From the NCBI RefSeq assembly GCF_004138165.1, contig NZ_RYFF01000018.1, forward strand, positions 38,585 through 102,584: a DNA stretch of 64,000 nucleotides. The letters are read 5' to 3'. The translations under genes and the position numbers were made by a program. Positions 26,486 through 34,504 of the stretch are shown piece after piece. Source of the stretch: Candidatus Chloroploca sp. Khr17 (GTDB lineage: Bacteria; Chloroflexota; Chloroflexia; Chloroflexales; Chloroflexaceae). Numbering within the stretch: the first letter of the stretch is position 1; each line of letters starts with the position of its first letter. Under the pieces are notes generated by a model. That model searched no databases, had not been told where the DNA came from, and was given only the letters and a program-made list of their open reading frames with translations.

Positions 26486-26812
26486 ATGCGGCTGCGTCGT
26501 GATGCGAGATATAAGCTGAATCCGCTGCTTCGGCGTACGCTCGGGCTAAGTTTGCTCGGCGTCTGGGTGCTTGGCATGGTCTTGCCGATCATTCCTGGCT
26601 GGCCTGCCTTGATTCTGGCGATTGTCCTGCTTGGCCGACGTGATCGGACGCTGCGCCTGGCCCATCTCTCCTGGCGGCGTTCGTTGCGCTGGTTGCGCCG
26701 TCACCCGATACCCTCATTGCGCCAGGCGGGGCGGTGGATTTCGGTGCGTTACTATGCGTTGCGTCGCGCTGTTACGCCGCGCATTATTGCCGCCGAGCGT
26801 GCCTTTGGCTAG
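26486..26812 (+). CDS. Small membrane protein, PGPGW/DUF454-like
   Basis: 108 residues. A basic N-terminus leads into one long or two closely spaced hydrophobic helices containing LPIIPGWPALILAIVLLG, similar to PGPGW-type membrane proteins in which a P-x-P-G-W turn joins two helices. The remaining 60 residues are very basic (RRDRTLRLAHLSWRRSLRW) and probably lie in the cytoplasm or bind phospholipid or nucleic acid. GAAGGAGAAG precedes the ATG. Function unknown. Confidence 0.7.
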   Translation: MRLRRDARYKLNPLLRRTLGLSLLGVWVLGMVLPIIPGWPALILAIVLLGRRDRTLRLAHLSWRRSLRWLRRHPIPSLRQAGRWISVRYYALRRAVTPRIIAAERAFG

Positions 26813-26820
26813 CGAAAAAC

Positions 26821-27036
26821 CTACATCTTCTGTTTGAAACGCCCCATAGCCCAGCCCAACCATGCGCCCCCGATGGCGAGTAGCAACACGGCACCACCCA
26901 GCCCCAAGGCCAGGTGGTGCCAGCCAAATGTTCCGCCGATCAGCCACCACGCCAGCAAGGTCGGCAGTGCAATCAGCAGCGCGGCCACAAACAGCAGCGG
27001 GATGGCACCGCGCAGAAAGAGCATAACCCGTTTCAC
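26821..27036 (-). CDS. Small two-helix membrane protein
   Basis: 71 residues with two hydrophobic helices (about 8-33 and 43-63) and a basic KQKM end. It overlaps the upstream hydrolase gene by 4 bp (ATGA), so it is likely translated with it. It converges on the PGPGW-like gene, with 8 bp between the stops. No family recognised. Confidence 0.6.
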   Translation of the reverse strand: MKRVMLFLRGAIPLLFVAALLIALPTLLAWWLIGGTFGWHHLALGLGGAVLLLAIGGAWLGWAMGRFKQKM

Positions 27037-28712
27037 TTGACGGCGCGTAGCTGCATAATCACCGCCTCGGCCAGATCTTCATTATGAGGCCCCAGCATCT
27101 GCTCGGCGAGCTTGCAGAGGGTGTCAACCTGATCCGAGGGTTCGGTGGCACTCCGCAGGGCGGCATTGACGATCTCGTCGCCCTCACTGCCCCCACCGAG
27201 CACCGTCGGCTCGGTTGTTTGCATTGCCGTGCGCAAGCGTTCTACGGCATGGTTCATGGTTTTTGTCTTATCGAGCCACATCTCGGGGGCTACATCGAGA
27301 TGCTGACAATCAACGGCAAAGAAGAGCTCGGTTCCAGCCGCAACCTGCCCATGACGGGTTGTGATGGACGTGTTCTCTGAGCGATTGAGGGTGCCCTCGC
27401 TCGTTTCGCCCCCCCCAAGCAGGGTCGTCGCTTCAGCGCCGATCAGCATCGCCCCAACGGCAAACACGCCGGTGGCGGTGCCGGTCACATGCACGCTATA
27501 GGAACCAGCAACGGGCTGCGGAATCACCACCATATTGAGATGCTTGCCCTGATGGCCGTGGTCGCGCCCTTTGATCACCCGTTTGCGGCGCGTTGGTGCC
27601 TGCTCGGGTGTACCACCAAGGACAGTTGGGGCCTGCATTGCGCTGCCGGCGGGGACTTCGACCTGCATCGTCACCGGCGAGGCGGTCATAATCACCAGAC
27701 GCGGCTCGGTAACAGGAAGACCGCCGAGCACTGGGGGCGGATCGGCTTGTAGTGAGGCAAAGATGCGCTCGATGGTAGCAGGATGATCGGGCATTGTCCC
27801 GTGGCCGACATCGTGCAAGGGTGGACTATTCTTGACCTGGGGATGATTGACCTGGGCATTCGAGCGTAACACCGTACCATCGCCATCGCTGCTACTCTGA
27901 TCGCTGACTGGTGCCCCATCGGGAAAGCGGGGCGGATCGCCAGGCGGGATGGGGGGCGACGTCACGGTAATGGTCGCGATGGTGGCTCGACCAATACCGC
28001 TGATAGTCGTGACAGGAACACGGGCAACCAGAGTCTCGATGCTTGTGCTCTGATTGAGCATATCGCCCACAAGATTGCGTTCAACCAAGGTCGCGGGGCG
28101 TTTTGGTAGCGCAGGGCCACCCTCGTTGAGCAAAAAGCCATCAATGGGCAAGAGATCGCGCACCCCTGGGACAAGCGTACGCATAGCGCGCAGGCGATCC
28201 AGTTCAGTCTGGAAAGGATGGGCATGGCGGAGGTACCAGAGATAGACATCAAAGACAACCTTGATCTGCCCATCCGACTTTGGCTCACCGGCCCCCCAGG
28301 CATAGTAGGAATCGGCGGCACCACGATGAGGTGTCCCGAGCGTGATCAGATGGGCAACATCATCTTCATACGCAGGGCTTTGCAGGTAGCTACGTGCCAC
28401 CAGGCCGCCCATGCTATGGCCGATCAGAATCACGGTTGACGCCCCCGAGCGCTGCTTGGCCCGGTCGATCCAGGGCTTGAGATAGGTTATCGCACTATCC
28501 TTGACCGACATCCGCCAGTCATAAAAGGCGACAAAAAAATCATGGTCACGACGATAGCCAGCCGCTGTGAACGCTGCCGTCAACGGCTTGCCATAATCGG
28601 TAAAAGGCGGAAAATTCCAATCCTTTAACGTTGGTCCTTGCCAGTTGAGCAGCACCCCCAGATTGAACGAACCAGTGATGCCAGGGATAAAGAGCACCGG
28701 TACACGGGTCAT
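27033..28712 (-). CDS. Alpha/beta hydrolase, lipase/LCAT-like, with C-terminal beta domain
   Basis: 559 residues. The hydrolase core (about 1-330) has the oxyanion region PVLFIPGITGSFN, nucleophile S100 in GHSMGGLVARSYL, LITLGTPHRGAADSYY, and a likely catalytic His in DVGHGTMPDHPATIERIF. This resembles lecithin:cholesterol-acyltransferase or PGAP1-like lipases. The C-terminal 200 residues appear beta-rich, and four VLGG/LLGG motifs recur between about residues 335 and 520 (PPVLGG, PTVLGG, TTLLGG, PTVLGG). No signal peptide is seen. The natural ester is unknown. Probably co-transcribed with the small membrane protein downstream. Confidence 0.8.
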   Translation of the reverse strand: MTRVPVLFIPGITGSFNLGVLLNWQGPTLKDWNFPPFTDYGKPLTAAFTAAGYRRDHDFFVAFYDWRMSVKDSAITYLKPWIDRAKQRSGASTVILIGHSMGGLVARSYLQSPAYEDDVAHLITLGTPHRGAADSYYAWGAGEPKSDGQIKVVFDVYLWYLRHAHPFQTELDRLRAMRTLVPGVRDLLPIDGFLLNEGGPALPKRPATLVERNLVGDMLNQSTSIETLVARVPVTTISGIGRATIATITVTSPPIPPGDPPRFPDGAPVSDQSSSDGDGTVLRSNAQVNHPQVKNSPPLHDVGHGTMPDHPATIERIFASLQADPPPVLGGLPVTEPRLVIMTASPVTMQVEVPAGSAMQAPTVLGGTPEQAPTRRKRVIKGRDHGHQGKHLNMVVIPQPVAGSYSVHVTGTATGVFAVGAMLIGAEATTLLGGGETSEGTLNRSENTSITTRHGQVAAGTELFFAVDCQHLDVAPEMWLDKTKTMNHAVERLRTAMQTTEPTVLGGGSEGDEIVNAALRSATEPSDQVDTLCKLAEQMLGPHNEDLAEAVIMQLRAVK

Positions 28713-29029
28713 AGAGTTTCTCCTCTTCTGGGATGCCCCTACGGGATGGCGATCTTGTGCATCAGCTATTCAAATTGTACACCCTACATGGTACACTAGG
28801 AAAGGGCCTCCAAACCCTTTTTCATCATACTGCCTAGGGCTGATGCAAGGTCATTCTGATCGTCCGCAGATTATGCAGATGAGAGCGTCCGCATCTGCGT
28901 AATCTGTGGACTTTATCGAACCCTCCTGGGACTTTGCATCAGCCCTGTCATCCTGCCGTACTGGATTATTGTGATGCGTACCTCATCCTGACCTGAGAAC
29001 GCAGTTGCTCTCGCCCAGGATCTTTAACC
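28713..29029. other. Gene-free intergenic stretch containing a MITE-like element
   Basis: Divergent gap between the hydrolase and the HD-GYP gene. Apart from the element at 28836-28946 I see no gene or clear consensus promoter. Confidence 0.5.
28836..28946. mobile_element. 111-bp MITE-like element with nested inverted repeats
   Basis: Terminal inverted repeats AGGGCTGATGCAAGGTC (28836-28852) and its complement with one mismatch (28930-28946). Inside is a second 20-bp inverted pair (28862-28881 with 28892-28911, two mismatches) carrying the words GCAGATTATGCAGATG and CATCTGCGTAATCTG. No transposase is present, so it would be non-autonomous. No clear target duplication is visible. Confidence 0.7.
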
Positions 29030-32000
29030 ATGAATACGAGCCATGACCATCCGGCGCATCACAACTTGCTGCAAGTTCAGAGTTATGTCACTGCAATGAT
29101 CGAGGCTGCCCCCCAGCCTATCTACACCATCACCCTCGATGGGCTTGTCCTCACCTGGAACGCAGCTTCAGAGCGGATCTTTGGTTGGTCAGCCGCCGAA
29201 GTGATTGGGCGACCGTTGCCTATTGTGCATGAAACGCAACGCGAAGAGTTTGCTGAATTGCGCCACCGTGTCATACGTGATGGCTCGATTATTGGCGAGG
29301 AAGTTATCCGTCAGCGTCGTGATGGGCAACGTACCTTTCTGCTGATTTCAGCCTCGATGGTCTATGATGAAGTGACCGGCATCCAAGCGATTCTCACGAT
29401 GGCGATGGACATCACCGAGCAGAAGCTCGCCGATGAAGCGGTACGCGCCTCTGAGGTACGTTTTCGCACCATGGCGGAACATGCCTTTGATGTTATTTAT
29501 CGGTATCGTTTGTGGCCTGAACCCGGGCTTGCGTATATCAGTCCGTCTATTGTACAGTTGACCGGGTATCATGCCGATGACTTTTATGCGCATCCTGAAC
29601 TGGTGCATCAACTGGTACATCCTGACGATCAAGCCCAGTTCAAAGGTGCGATTGAAAGCAAGCAAGCGCATACCACCCTGGTTGTCCGTATCTTGACCAG
29701 GGATGGCTCGCTCAAATGGGTCGAGCAGAGCAGTAGCCTGATTACCAATGCCGACAACAAGGTGCTTGCGCTTGAAGGCGTGGCGCGCGATGTCACGATG
29801 CGGATCACTGCCCAGCGGAACCTCGAGCGTTACCGCTTGCTGGCGGAACATACCCGCGATGTTGTGCTCTTTGTGCATCCCACAGATGGACAGATCATCG
29901 AGGCCAACCGGGCGGCGAGTGAGGCATATGGGTACACCCATGAAGAGTTGTTGCAACTCACGATGCTTCAGCTGTGTGCTCCTGTAACACTGGATCTGGT
30001 GCCAGAGCAGATGACCGAGGCACTGAAGAGGGGGATTATCTTTGAGACATGCCATCAACGCAAAGATGGCACCTACTTTCCGGTTGAGGTGAGTGCAAGC
30101 TCGGCAAGTATTGATGGTGAAACGATCATCCTCAGTGTTATCCGCGACATGAGTCTGCGGCATCAAGCGATGCACGACCTTGAATTGCTGCACACGGCCT
30201 TGAATGTCGCGGCGAATGCGATGGTGATTACCGATCTCAACGGCATGATCGAGTGGGCCAATCCTGCGTTTACGGCGTTGAGTGGCTATGACATTGGTGA
30301 AATCATAGGTCGTAAGACGTCGGTGTTGCGTTCAGGTCATCATGATACGGCCTTTTATGCTGAGATGTGGCAGACGGTCTTGAGCAGGAAGGTCTGGCGT
30401 GGTGAACTGATCAACAAGCGCAAAGATGGCAGCCTCTATAGCGAAGAGATGACGATCACCCCGGTGCTGGTGGATGATCAATTGAGCCATTTTGTGGCGA
30501 TCAAACAGGAGATCACGAGTCGGGTTGAACGTGATCGCGAGCGTCAGGCGCTGCTGACGTTAGTTGACGCCATGCGCAATACCTCCAGTCGCGTGGAACT
30601 GCTGCCGACCCTGCTGGCGCAGACCTGCATTCTCGTCGGGGTCGAGGCTGCCGCGCTGGCGATGCGCGACCCGCAGAGTGGCGAGACTGTCTTTGAACTT
30701 GGCTTGGGATCGTGGACTCATCTGCAAGGCCTACGCTTTCCAGCAGGGGTCGGTGTAAGCGGACATGTGATGGAGACCGGTGCGTTGTATCACTGCAATG
30801 ACCTTGCCAATGACCCCTCCATTCAGCCAGTCGCCGATCTCGATGGCGTGCAGGCGGGCGTGTGCGCCCCGTTACGTACCGACGATACGATCATTGGTCT
30901 GCTCTGGGTTGGGCGGACGGCCCCTATCAGTGAAGCCGAGGCGCGTCTGGTTGGGGCGATTGCCGACCTGGCGGCGAGCACGCTCTACCGGGTAACCTTA
31001 ATTGAACAGACTGAACGACGGTTGCGGCGCCTGACGTCCTTGCGTTCCATTGACCGGGCGATTACCAGCAGCTTTGATGTGCGGCTCACACTTGATTTCC
31101 TGGTCGAGCAAACGATCCAGCAGCTTGGTGTCGATGCTGCCGCCGTGTTGCTGCTACATCCTCACACTCTCACGCTCGAATATCATACTGGACGCGGCTT
31201 TCGTACCGGGGTAATCTTGACCTCACGGGTACGGATCGGCGAGGGGTTGGCAGGTCGGGCCGCGCTGGAGCGTCGTACCATTGTTGAGCTACGCCTGAGT
31301 AGTCATGAGAGTACCTTTGTCCGCAAAAGCCTGATTACAGGGGAAGGCTTTGAAGTCTATATTGCGGTTCCCCTGATCGCAAAGGGTCAGGTGCGGGGGG
31401 TACTCGAGGTTTTTCAGCGCACCCCCCGTGCGGTCGAATCGGAATGGCTCGATTTCCTTGAAACGCTGGCTGGGCAAGCAGCGGTGGCGGTTGACAACGC
31501 CGAACTCTTTGAACGGATGCAACGGGCCAACCTGGATATGACGTTGGCCTATGACACCACGTTAGAAGGTTGGTCGCGAGCGCTTGAATTGCGCGACAAA
31601 GAGACGGAAGGCCATTCACAGCGGGTCACCGAGATGACGGTGCAACTCGCACGGGCGATGGGGATCCGTGAAGAAGAGATTGTTCATATTAGACGAGGTT
31701 CCCTGTTGCATGACATTGGCAAGATGGGCATTCCTGACGCGATTCTGCTCAAGCCGGGGCCATTAACGGCAGCCGAACGTGAGGTGATCAAGTTGCACCC
31801 AGGGTATGCCTATGAACTCTTGCGCCCGATCCCCTTCTTGCGACAGGCGATCGATATTCCCTACTGCCACCACGAAAAATGGGATGGCACGGGCTATCCA
31901 AGGGGTCTCCGTGACATTGAAATTCCGCTTGCAGCACGCATCTTTGCGGTCGCCGATGTCTATGATGCCGTGACGTCAGATCGACCGTATCAACGGGCGT

Positions 32001-32095
32001 GGAGTCACGAAAAGGCGATTGCCATGATTCGCGAAGAAGCCGGCGCTCATTTTGATCCGCAGGTGGTGACAATCTTCTTACAACTGTACCAATAA
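29030..32095 (+). CDS. PAS-PAS-PAS-PAS-GAF-GAF-HD-GYP signalling protein
   Basis: 1021 residues, no membrane segment. Four PAS domains (about 15-130, 140-260, 265-385, 390-510) show typical S-box starts such as ELLHTALNVAANAMVITDLNG and RKDGTYFPVEVSAS. Two GAF-like domains (about 530-665 and 675-830) follow. The C-terminal HD-GYP domain has HD at 894-895 in LLHDIGKMGIPD, KPGPLT, HHEKWDGTGYP (GYP 955-957) and ADVYDAVTSDRPYQ. HD-GYP proteins hydrolyse cyclic di-GMP to GMP; the intact metal ligands suggest activity controlled by multiple small-molecule or redox inputs. No GGDEF domain is attached. Confidence 0.92.
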   Translation: MNTSHDHPAHHNLLQVQSYVTAMIEAAPQPIYTITLDGLVLTWNAASERIFGWSAAEVIGRPLPIVHETQREEFAELRHRVIRDGSIIGEEVIRQRRDGQRTFLLISASMVYDEVTGIQAILTMAMDITEQKLADEAVRASEVRFRTMAEHAFDVIYRYRLWPEPGLAYISPSIVQLTGYHADDFYAHPELVHQLVHPDDQAQFKGAIESKQAHTTLVVRILTRDGSLKWVEQSSSLITNADNKVLALEGVARDVTMRITAQRNLERYRLLAEHTRDVVLFVHPTDGQIIEANRAASEAYGYTHEELLQLTMLQLCAPVTLDLVPEQMTEALKRGIIFETCHQRKDGTYFPVEVSASSASIDGETIILSVIRDMSLRHQAMHDLELLHTALNVAANAMVITDLNGMIEWANPAFTALSGYDIGEIIGRKTSVLRSGHHDTAFYAEMWQTVLSRKVWRGELINKRKDGSLYSEEMTITPVLVDDQLSHFVAIKQEITSRVERDRERQALLTLVDAMRNTSSRVELLPTLLAQTCILVGVEAAALAMRDPQSGETVFELGLGSWTHLQGLRFPAGVGVSGHVMETGALYHCNDLANDPSIQPVADLDGVQAGVCAPLRTDDTIIGLLWVGRTAPISEAEARLVGAIADLAASTLYRVTLIEQTERRLRRLTSLRSIDRAITSSFDVRLTLDFLVEQTIQQLGVDAAAVLLLHPHTLTLEYHTGRGFRTGVILTSRVRIGEGLAGRAALERRTIVELRLSSHESTFVRKSLITGEGFEVYIAVPLIAKGQVRGVLEVFQRTPRAVESEWLDFLETLAGQAAVAVDNAELFERMQRANLDMTLAYDTTLEGWSRALELRDKETEGHSQRVTEMTVQLARAMGIREEEIVHIRRGSLLHDIGKMGIPDAILLKPGPLTAAEREVIKLHPGYAYELLRPIPFLRQAIDIPYCHHEKWDGTGYPRGLRDIEIPLAARIFAVADVYDAVTSDRPYQRAWSHEKAIAMIREEAGAHFDPQVVTIFLQLYQ

Positions 32096-32400
32096 TTTTG
32101 ACAGTGCCCTACTTGCAACGTATAATTAGTGCCAAACACTTGAAACTCGCTACATAAGACCACAAAGGCCGTTGTTTCCACGTACGATACTCCCCACAGA
32201 AGATGATGCTTTCTCTTGCAGACAGGCAACTGTGAGGATCTGGTGGCGTACTCATGAAACAGCGTTCTCCTGAGGTCGCTTGTTGAAAGTAACGAGTGTT
32301 CTGGCTGCGAACCCAGATCTCCCCCAGATACGCGGTAATGCAGCACCCCGTTCGCCGTGTGTTTCGAAGAGCGGTTTCGTTAACGGAGGGAAAATCCAAG
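32096..32400 (+). other. Long 5' leader of the ABC transporter operon
   Basis: From the promoter (start near 32133) to the ATG at 32401 is about 270 nt. I see no known riboswitch core, leader peptide with repeated codons, or attenuator with a T run, but the length suggests post-transcriptional control. Confidence 0.5.
32098..32126 (+). promoter_or_regulatory. Consensus sigma-70 promoter of the ABC operon
   Basis: Perfect TTGACA (32098-32103), 17-bp spacer, perfect TATAAT (32121-32126), 3 bp after the stop of the HD-GYP gene. It is the only exact consensus promoter I found in the window. Confidence 0.88.
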
Positions 32401-34344
32401 ATGAGTATTGCTTTCAGACGTGCTGTCATAGTGACCCTACTGGCAGTATTGGTTCCCATCCTCGCAGCCTGTGGTGGCGCAGCGCAGCCCCAGGTCGTGC
32501 GTGAGACGGTCGTGGTAGTACAGACTGCTGAGCCGGTACGCGAGACGGTTGTCGTCGAGCAGACCGTGGTTCCTGAGCCGGAGCCCAGTGAGCCAGAGGC
32601 TGGTGGGGCATTTACAACCCCGCACCCAGTTTTGAGTGACATTAATGTGCGTCAGGCGATTGCCTACTGCACCAATCGCCCCGAGTTGATCGCCTCGGTC
32701 TATCCGTTCCTTGATGAGGAGCAGCAGGCCGGCTTGTTGATGGATACCTTCATTCCCAAGAGCCACTGGGCCGTCAACAATGATGTGACCACTTATCCGT
32801 TTGATCCTGAGCAGGGCCAGGCGTTGCTTGAGGAAGCTGGCTGGACGGGAACACCGATTCGTGCCAATGCCGATGGTGATCCGCTTGCTCTGAGCTTCAC
32901 CACCACCAATGCCCAGTTCCGCCAGACCTGGTCGGCGGTCTTTATTCAGCAGATGGCTGCCTGTGGCATCCAGGTCATCCCGACCTATGCTCCTGGCTCG
33001 TGGTGGTTTGGTAGCAGCACCGGCCTGTCGCGCCGCGACTTCGAGCTTGGTGCCTTTGCCTGGGTTGGTCAGACTGACCCCGCTGGCCGCACACTCTATG
33101 CGTGTAACCAGATTCCGACCCCCGAGAACAACTGGGAAGGTCAGAACTACATGGGTTGGTGCAACGAGCGCGCCAGCCAGGCGATCATTGCCGCCAACAA
33201 TACGCTTGATCGTGACGAGCGCATTCGCCAGTACGCGATCGTTCAGGAAGAGTTTGCCAATGATATGGTGAGCTTGCCGGTCTTCAACCGCCTTGAGGCT
33301 GCTGCCGCCAGCAACCGCATTGAGGGCTTCATTCCTGATCCGACCGAGTACTACACCGCCAACATCGAAGAGTGGACGCTGACTGATGGCGATACGGTGG
33401 TGCTTGGCTTTACGCAAGAGCCGGCCACGCTCTGGAGCTTGATCGAGAGTGCGGCTGTGCAGCGCACCGTTTCGTTCTTGCTTGGTGTTCCGGCTGCGAC
33501 GACCTATAGCTACGACTATCAGGCCAAAGCTCAGACCGAGTTGTCGACCATTGAGGCTGGGCTTGCGACCAATGAAGATGTTGAAGTCACAGCTGGCGAC
33601 ACCGTCTGGAACGTTGATGGCGAGGCAGTTGAGCTTGCTCCTGGTGTGACCGTGATTGATGTCAACGGTGAGACGGTTGTCTATGAGAGTGGCACGGTTA
33701 CGCTCAAGCAACTGGTCGTGACCCACAATTTTGTTGAGGGTCAGGTCTGGGAAGATGGCGAGCCTGTGAAGCAGGCTGACTATGAACTGGCGTATGCCAT
33801 TGACTGTGATCCCGATTCGGGTGCGGTCTCGTTTGCGACCTGTCAGTCGATTGCGAGCATTGATTTCGCCAGTGATACTAGCTACATCGTAACCTACCAT
33901 CCTGGCGTCCAGTGGCCGACCTACTTTGTCGCGCCGTTTAGTCCGTACCCCTCGCATCAGGAACTGAGCGATGGCCGGGTGCTGGCTGATGTGCCTGCCA
34001 GCGAGTGGAGCTCACTGGTCGAGATCGTTGAGCAGCCGTTGAGCCGCGGTCCCTTCATCCTGGAGAGCTGGGAGAAGGGTCAGAGCATGACCTTCCAGGC
34101 GAACCCGAACTTCTTCCTGGGTGAGCCTGAGGTCAAGACGGTTGTCGTCAAGTTCATCGCCGATACCAACCAGGCTGTGGCCCAGTTGTTGACGGGTGAA
34201 GTTGACGTGCTTGGTACCGAGACCCTCGGGGCTGGTGCTGAGGTTGAGACCGTGCTGCAGGCTGGCACTGACGGCGATGTGCAGGCCTTTACAATCCCCA
34301 GTGCAACCTGGGAGCACATCGACTTCAATCTGAATATCAGGTAG
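32401..34344 (+). CDS. Family-5 solute-binding lipoprotein with circularly permuted domain order
   Basis: 647 residues from ATG 32401 (GGAGGG 10 nt upstream). A lipoprotein signal ends LVPILAAC (C24), then an unstructured Val/Glu/Pro linker (25-70). Residues 71-330 match the usual C-terminal lobe of peptide/nickel-type binding proteins: HPVLSDINVRQAIAYCTNR, FDPEQGQALLEEAGW, ANDMVSLPVFNR and EEWTLTDGD. Residues 331-647 match the usual N-terminal part: VVLGFTQEP, then GPFILESWEKGQSMTFQANP, VDVLGTETLG and a stop right after WEHIDFNLN. So the gene begins with the C-terminal lobe. It should bind oligopeptides or similar ligands outside the membrane for the downstream permeases. Confidence 0.9.
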   Translation: MSIAFRRAVIVTLLAVLVPILAACGGAAQPQVVRETVVVVQTAEPVRETVVVEQTVVPEPEPSEPEAGGAFTTPHPVLSDINVRQAIAYCTNRPELIASVYPFLDEEQQAGLLMDTFIPKSHWAVNNDVTTYPFDPEQGQALLEEAGWTGTPIRANADGDPLALSFTTTNAQFRQTWSAVFIQQMAACGIQVIPTYAPGSWWFGSSTGLSRRDFELGAFAWVGQTDPAGRTLYACNQIPTPENNWEGQNYMGWCNERASQAIIAANNTLDRDERIRQYAIVQEEFANDMVSLPVFNRLEAAAASNRIEGFIPDPTEYYTANIEEWTLTDGDTVVLGFTQEPATLWSLIESAAVQRTVSFLLGVPAATTYSYDYQAKAQTELSTIEAGLATNEDVEVTAGDTVWNVDGEAVELAPGVTVIDVNGETVVYESGTVTLKQLVVTHNFVEGQVWEDGEPVKQADYELAYAIDCDPDSGAVSFATCQSIASIDFASDTSYIVTYHPGVQWPTYFVAPFSPYPSHQELSDGRVLADVPASEWSSLVEIVEQPLSRGPFILESWEKGQSMTFQANPNFFLGEPEVKTVVVKFIADTNQAVAQLLTGEVDVLGTETLGAGAEVETVLQAGTDGDVQAFTIPSATWEHIDFNLNIR

Positions 34345-34388
34345 CATGGGTGCCGCGAGCATAGCTGGGGGAGTGGGGGAGAGTAGCG

Positions 34389-34419
34389 CGGCTGCCAGGG
34401 GTCATACCCCTGGCAGCCG
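34389..34419 (+). terminator. Hairpin between binding protein and first permease
   Basis: Perfect 14-bp arms (34389-34402 and 34406-34419) with a CAT loop and no T run. It may act as an mRNA-stabilising or attenuating hairpin that leaves the binding-protein message in excess, as is common in ABC operons. Confidence 0.65.
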
Positions 34420-34504
34420 TGCCTGTAGATAGACGTAGGGTTTGTCTTTAAGCCTGGACGATGTTGGTCTATGACTGCATGGGGCCAGGGCGAATGGGTT
34501 GGTA

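Noticed and set aside
32133..32400. Riboswitch in the long leader of the ABC operon.
   Set aside because: No known aptamer core, T-box or S-box sequence, and no hairpin followed by a T run could be seen.
32437..33957. 506-codon open frame on the minus strand opposite the binding-protein gene, and similar long antisense frames at 22925-24424, 36458-37747, 38011-39144 and 7287-8654.
   Set aside because: Each is opposite a gene with clear family motifs, has low-complexity, Arg/His/Gln-rich composition and no recognisable domain; such frames arise from codon bias in moderately GC-rich genes.
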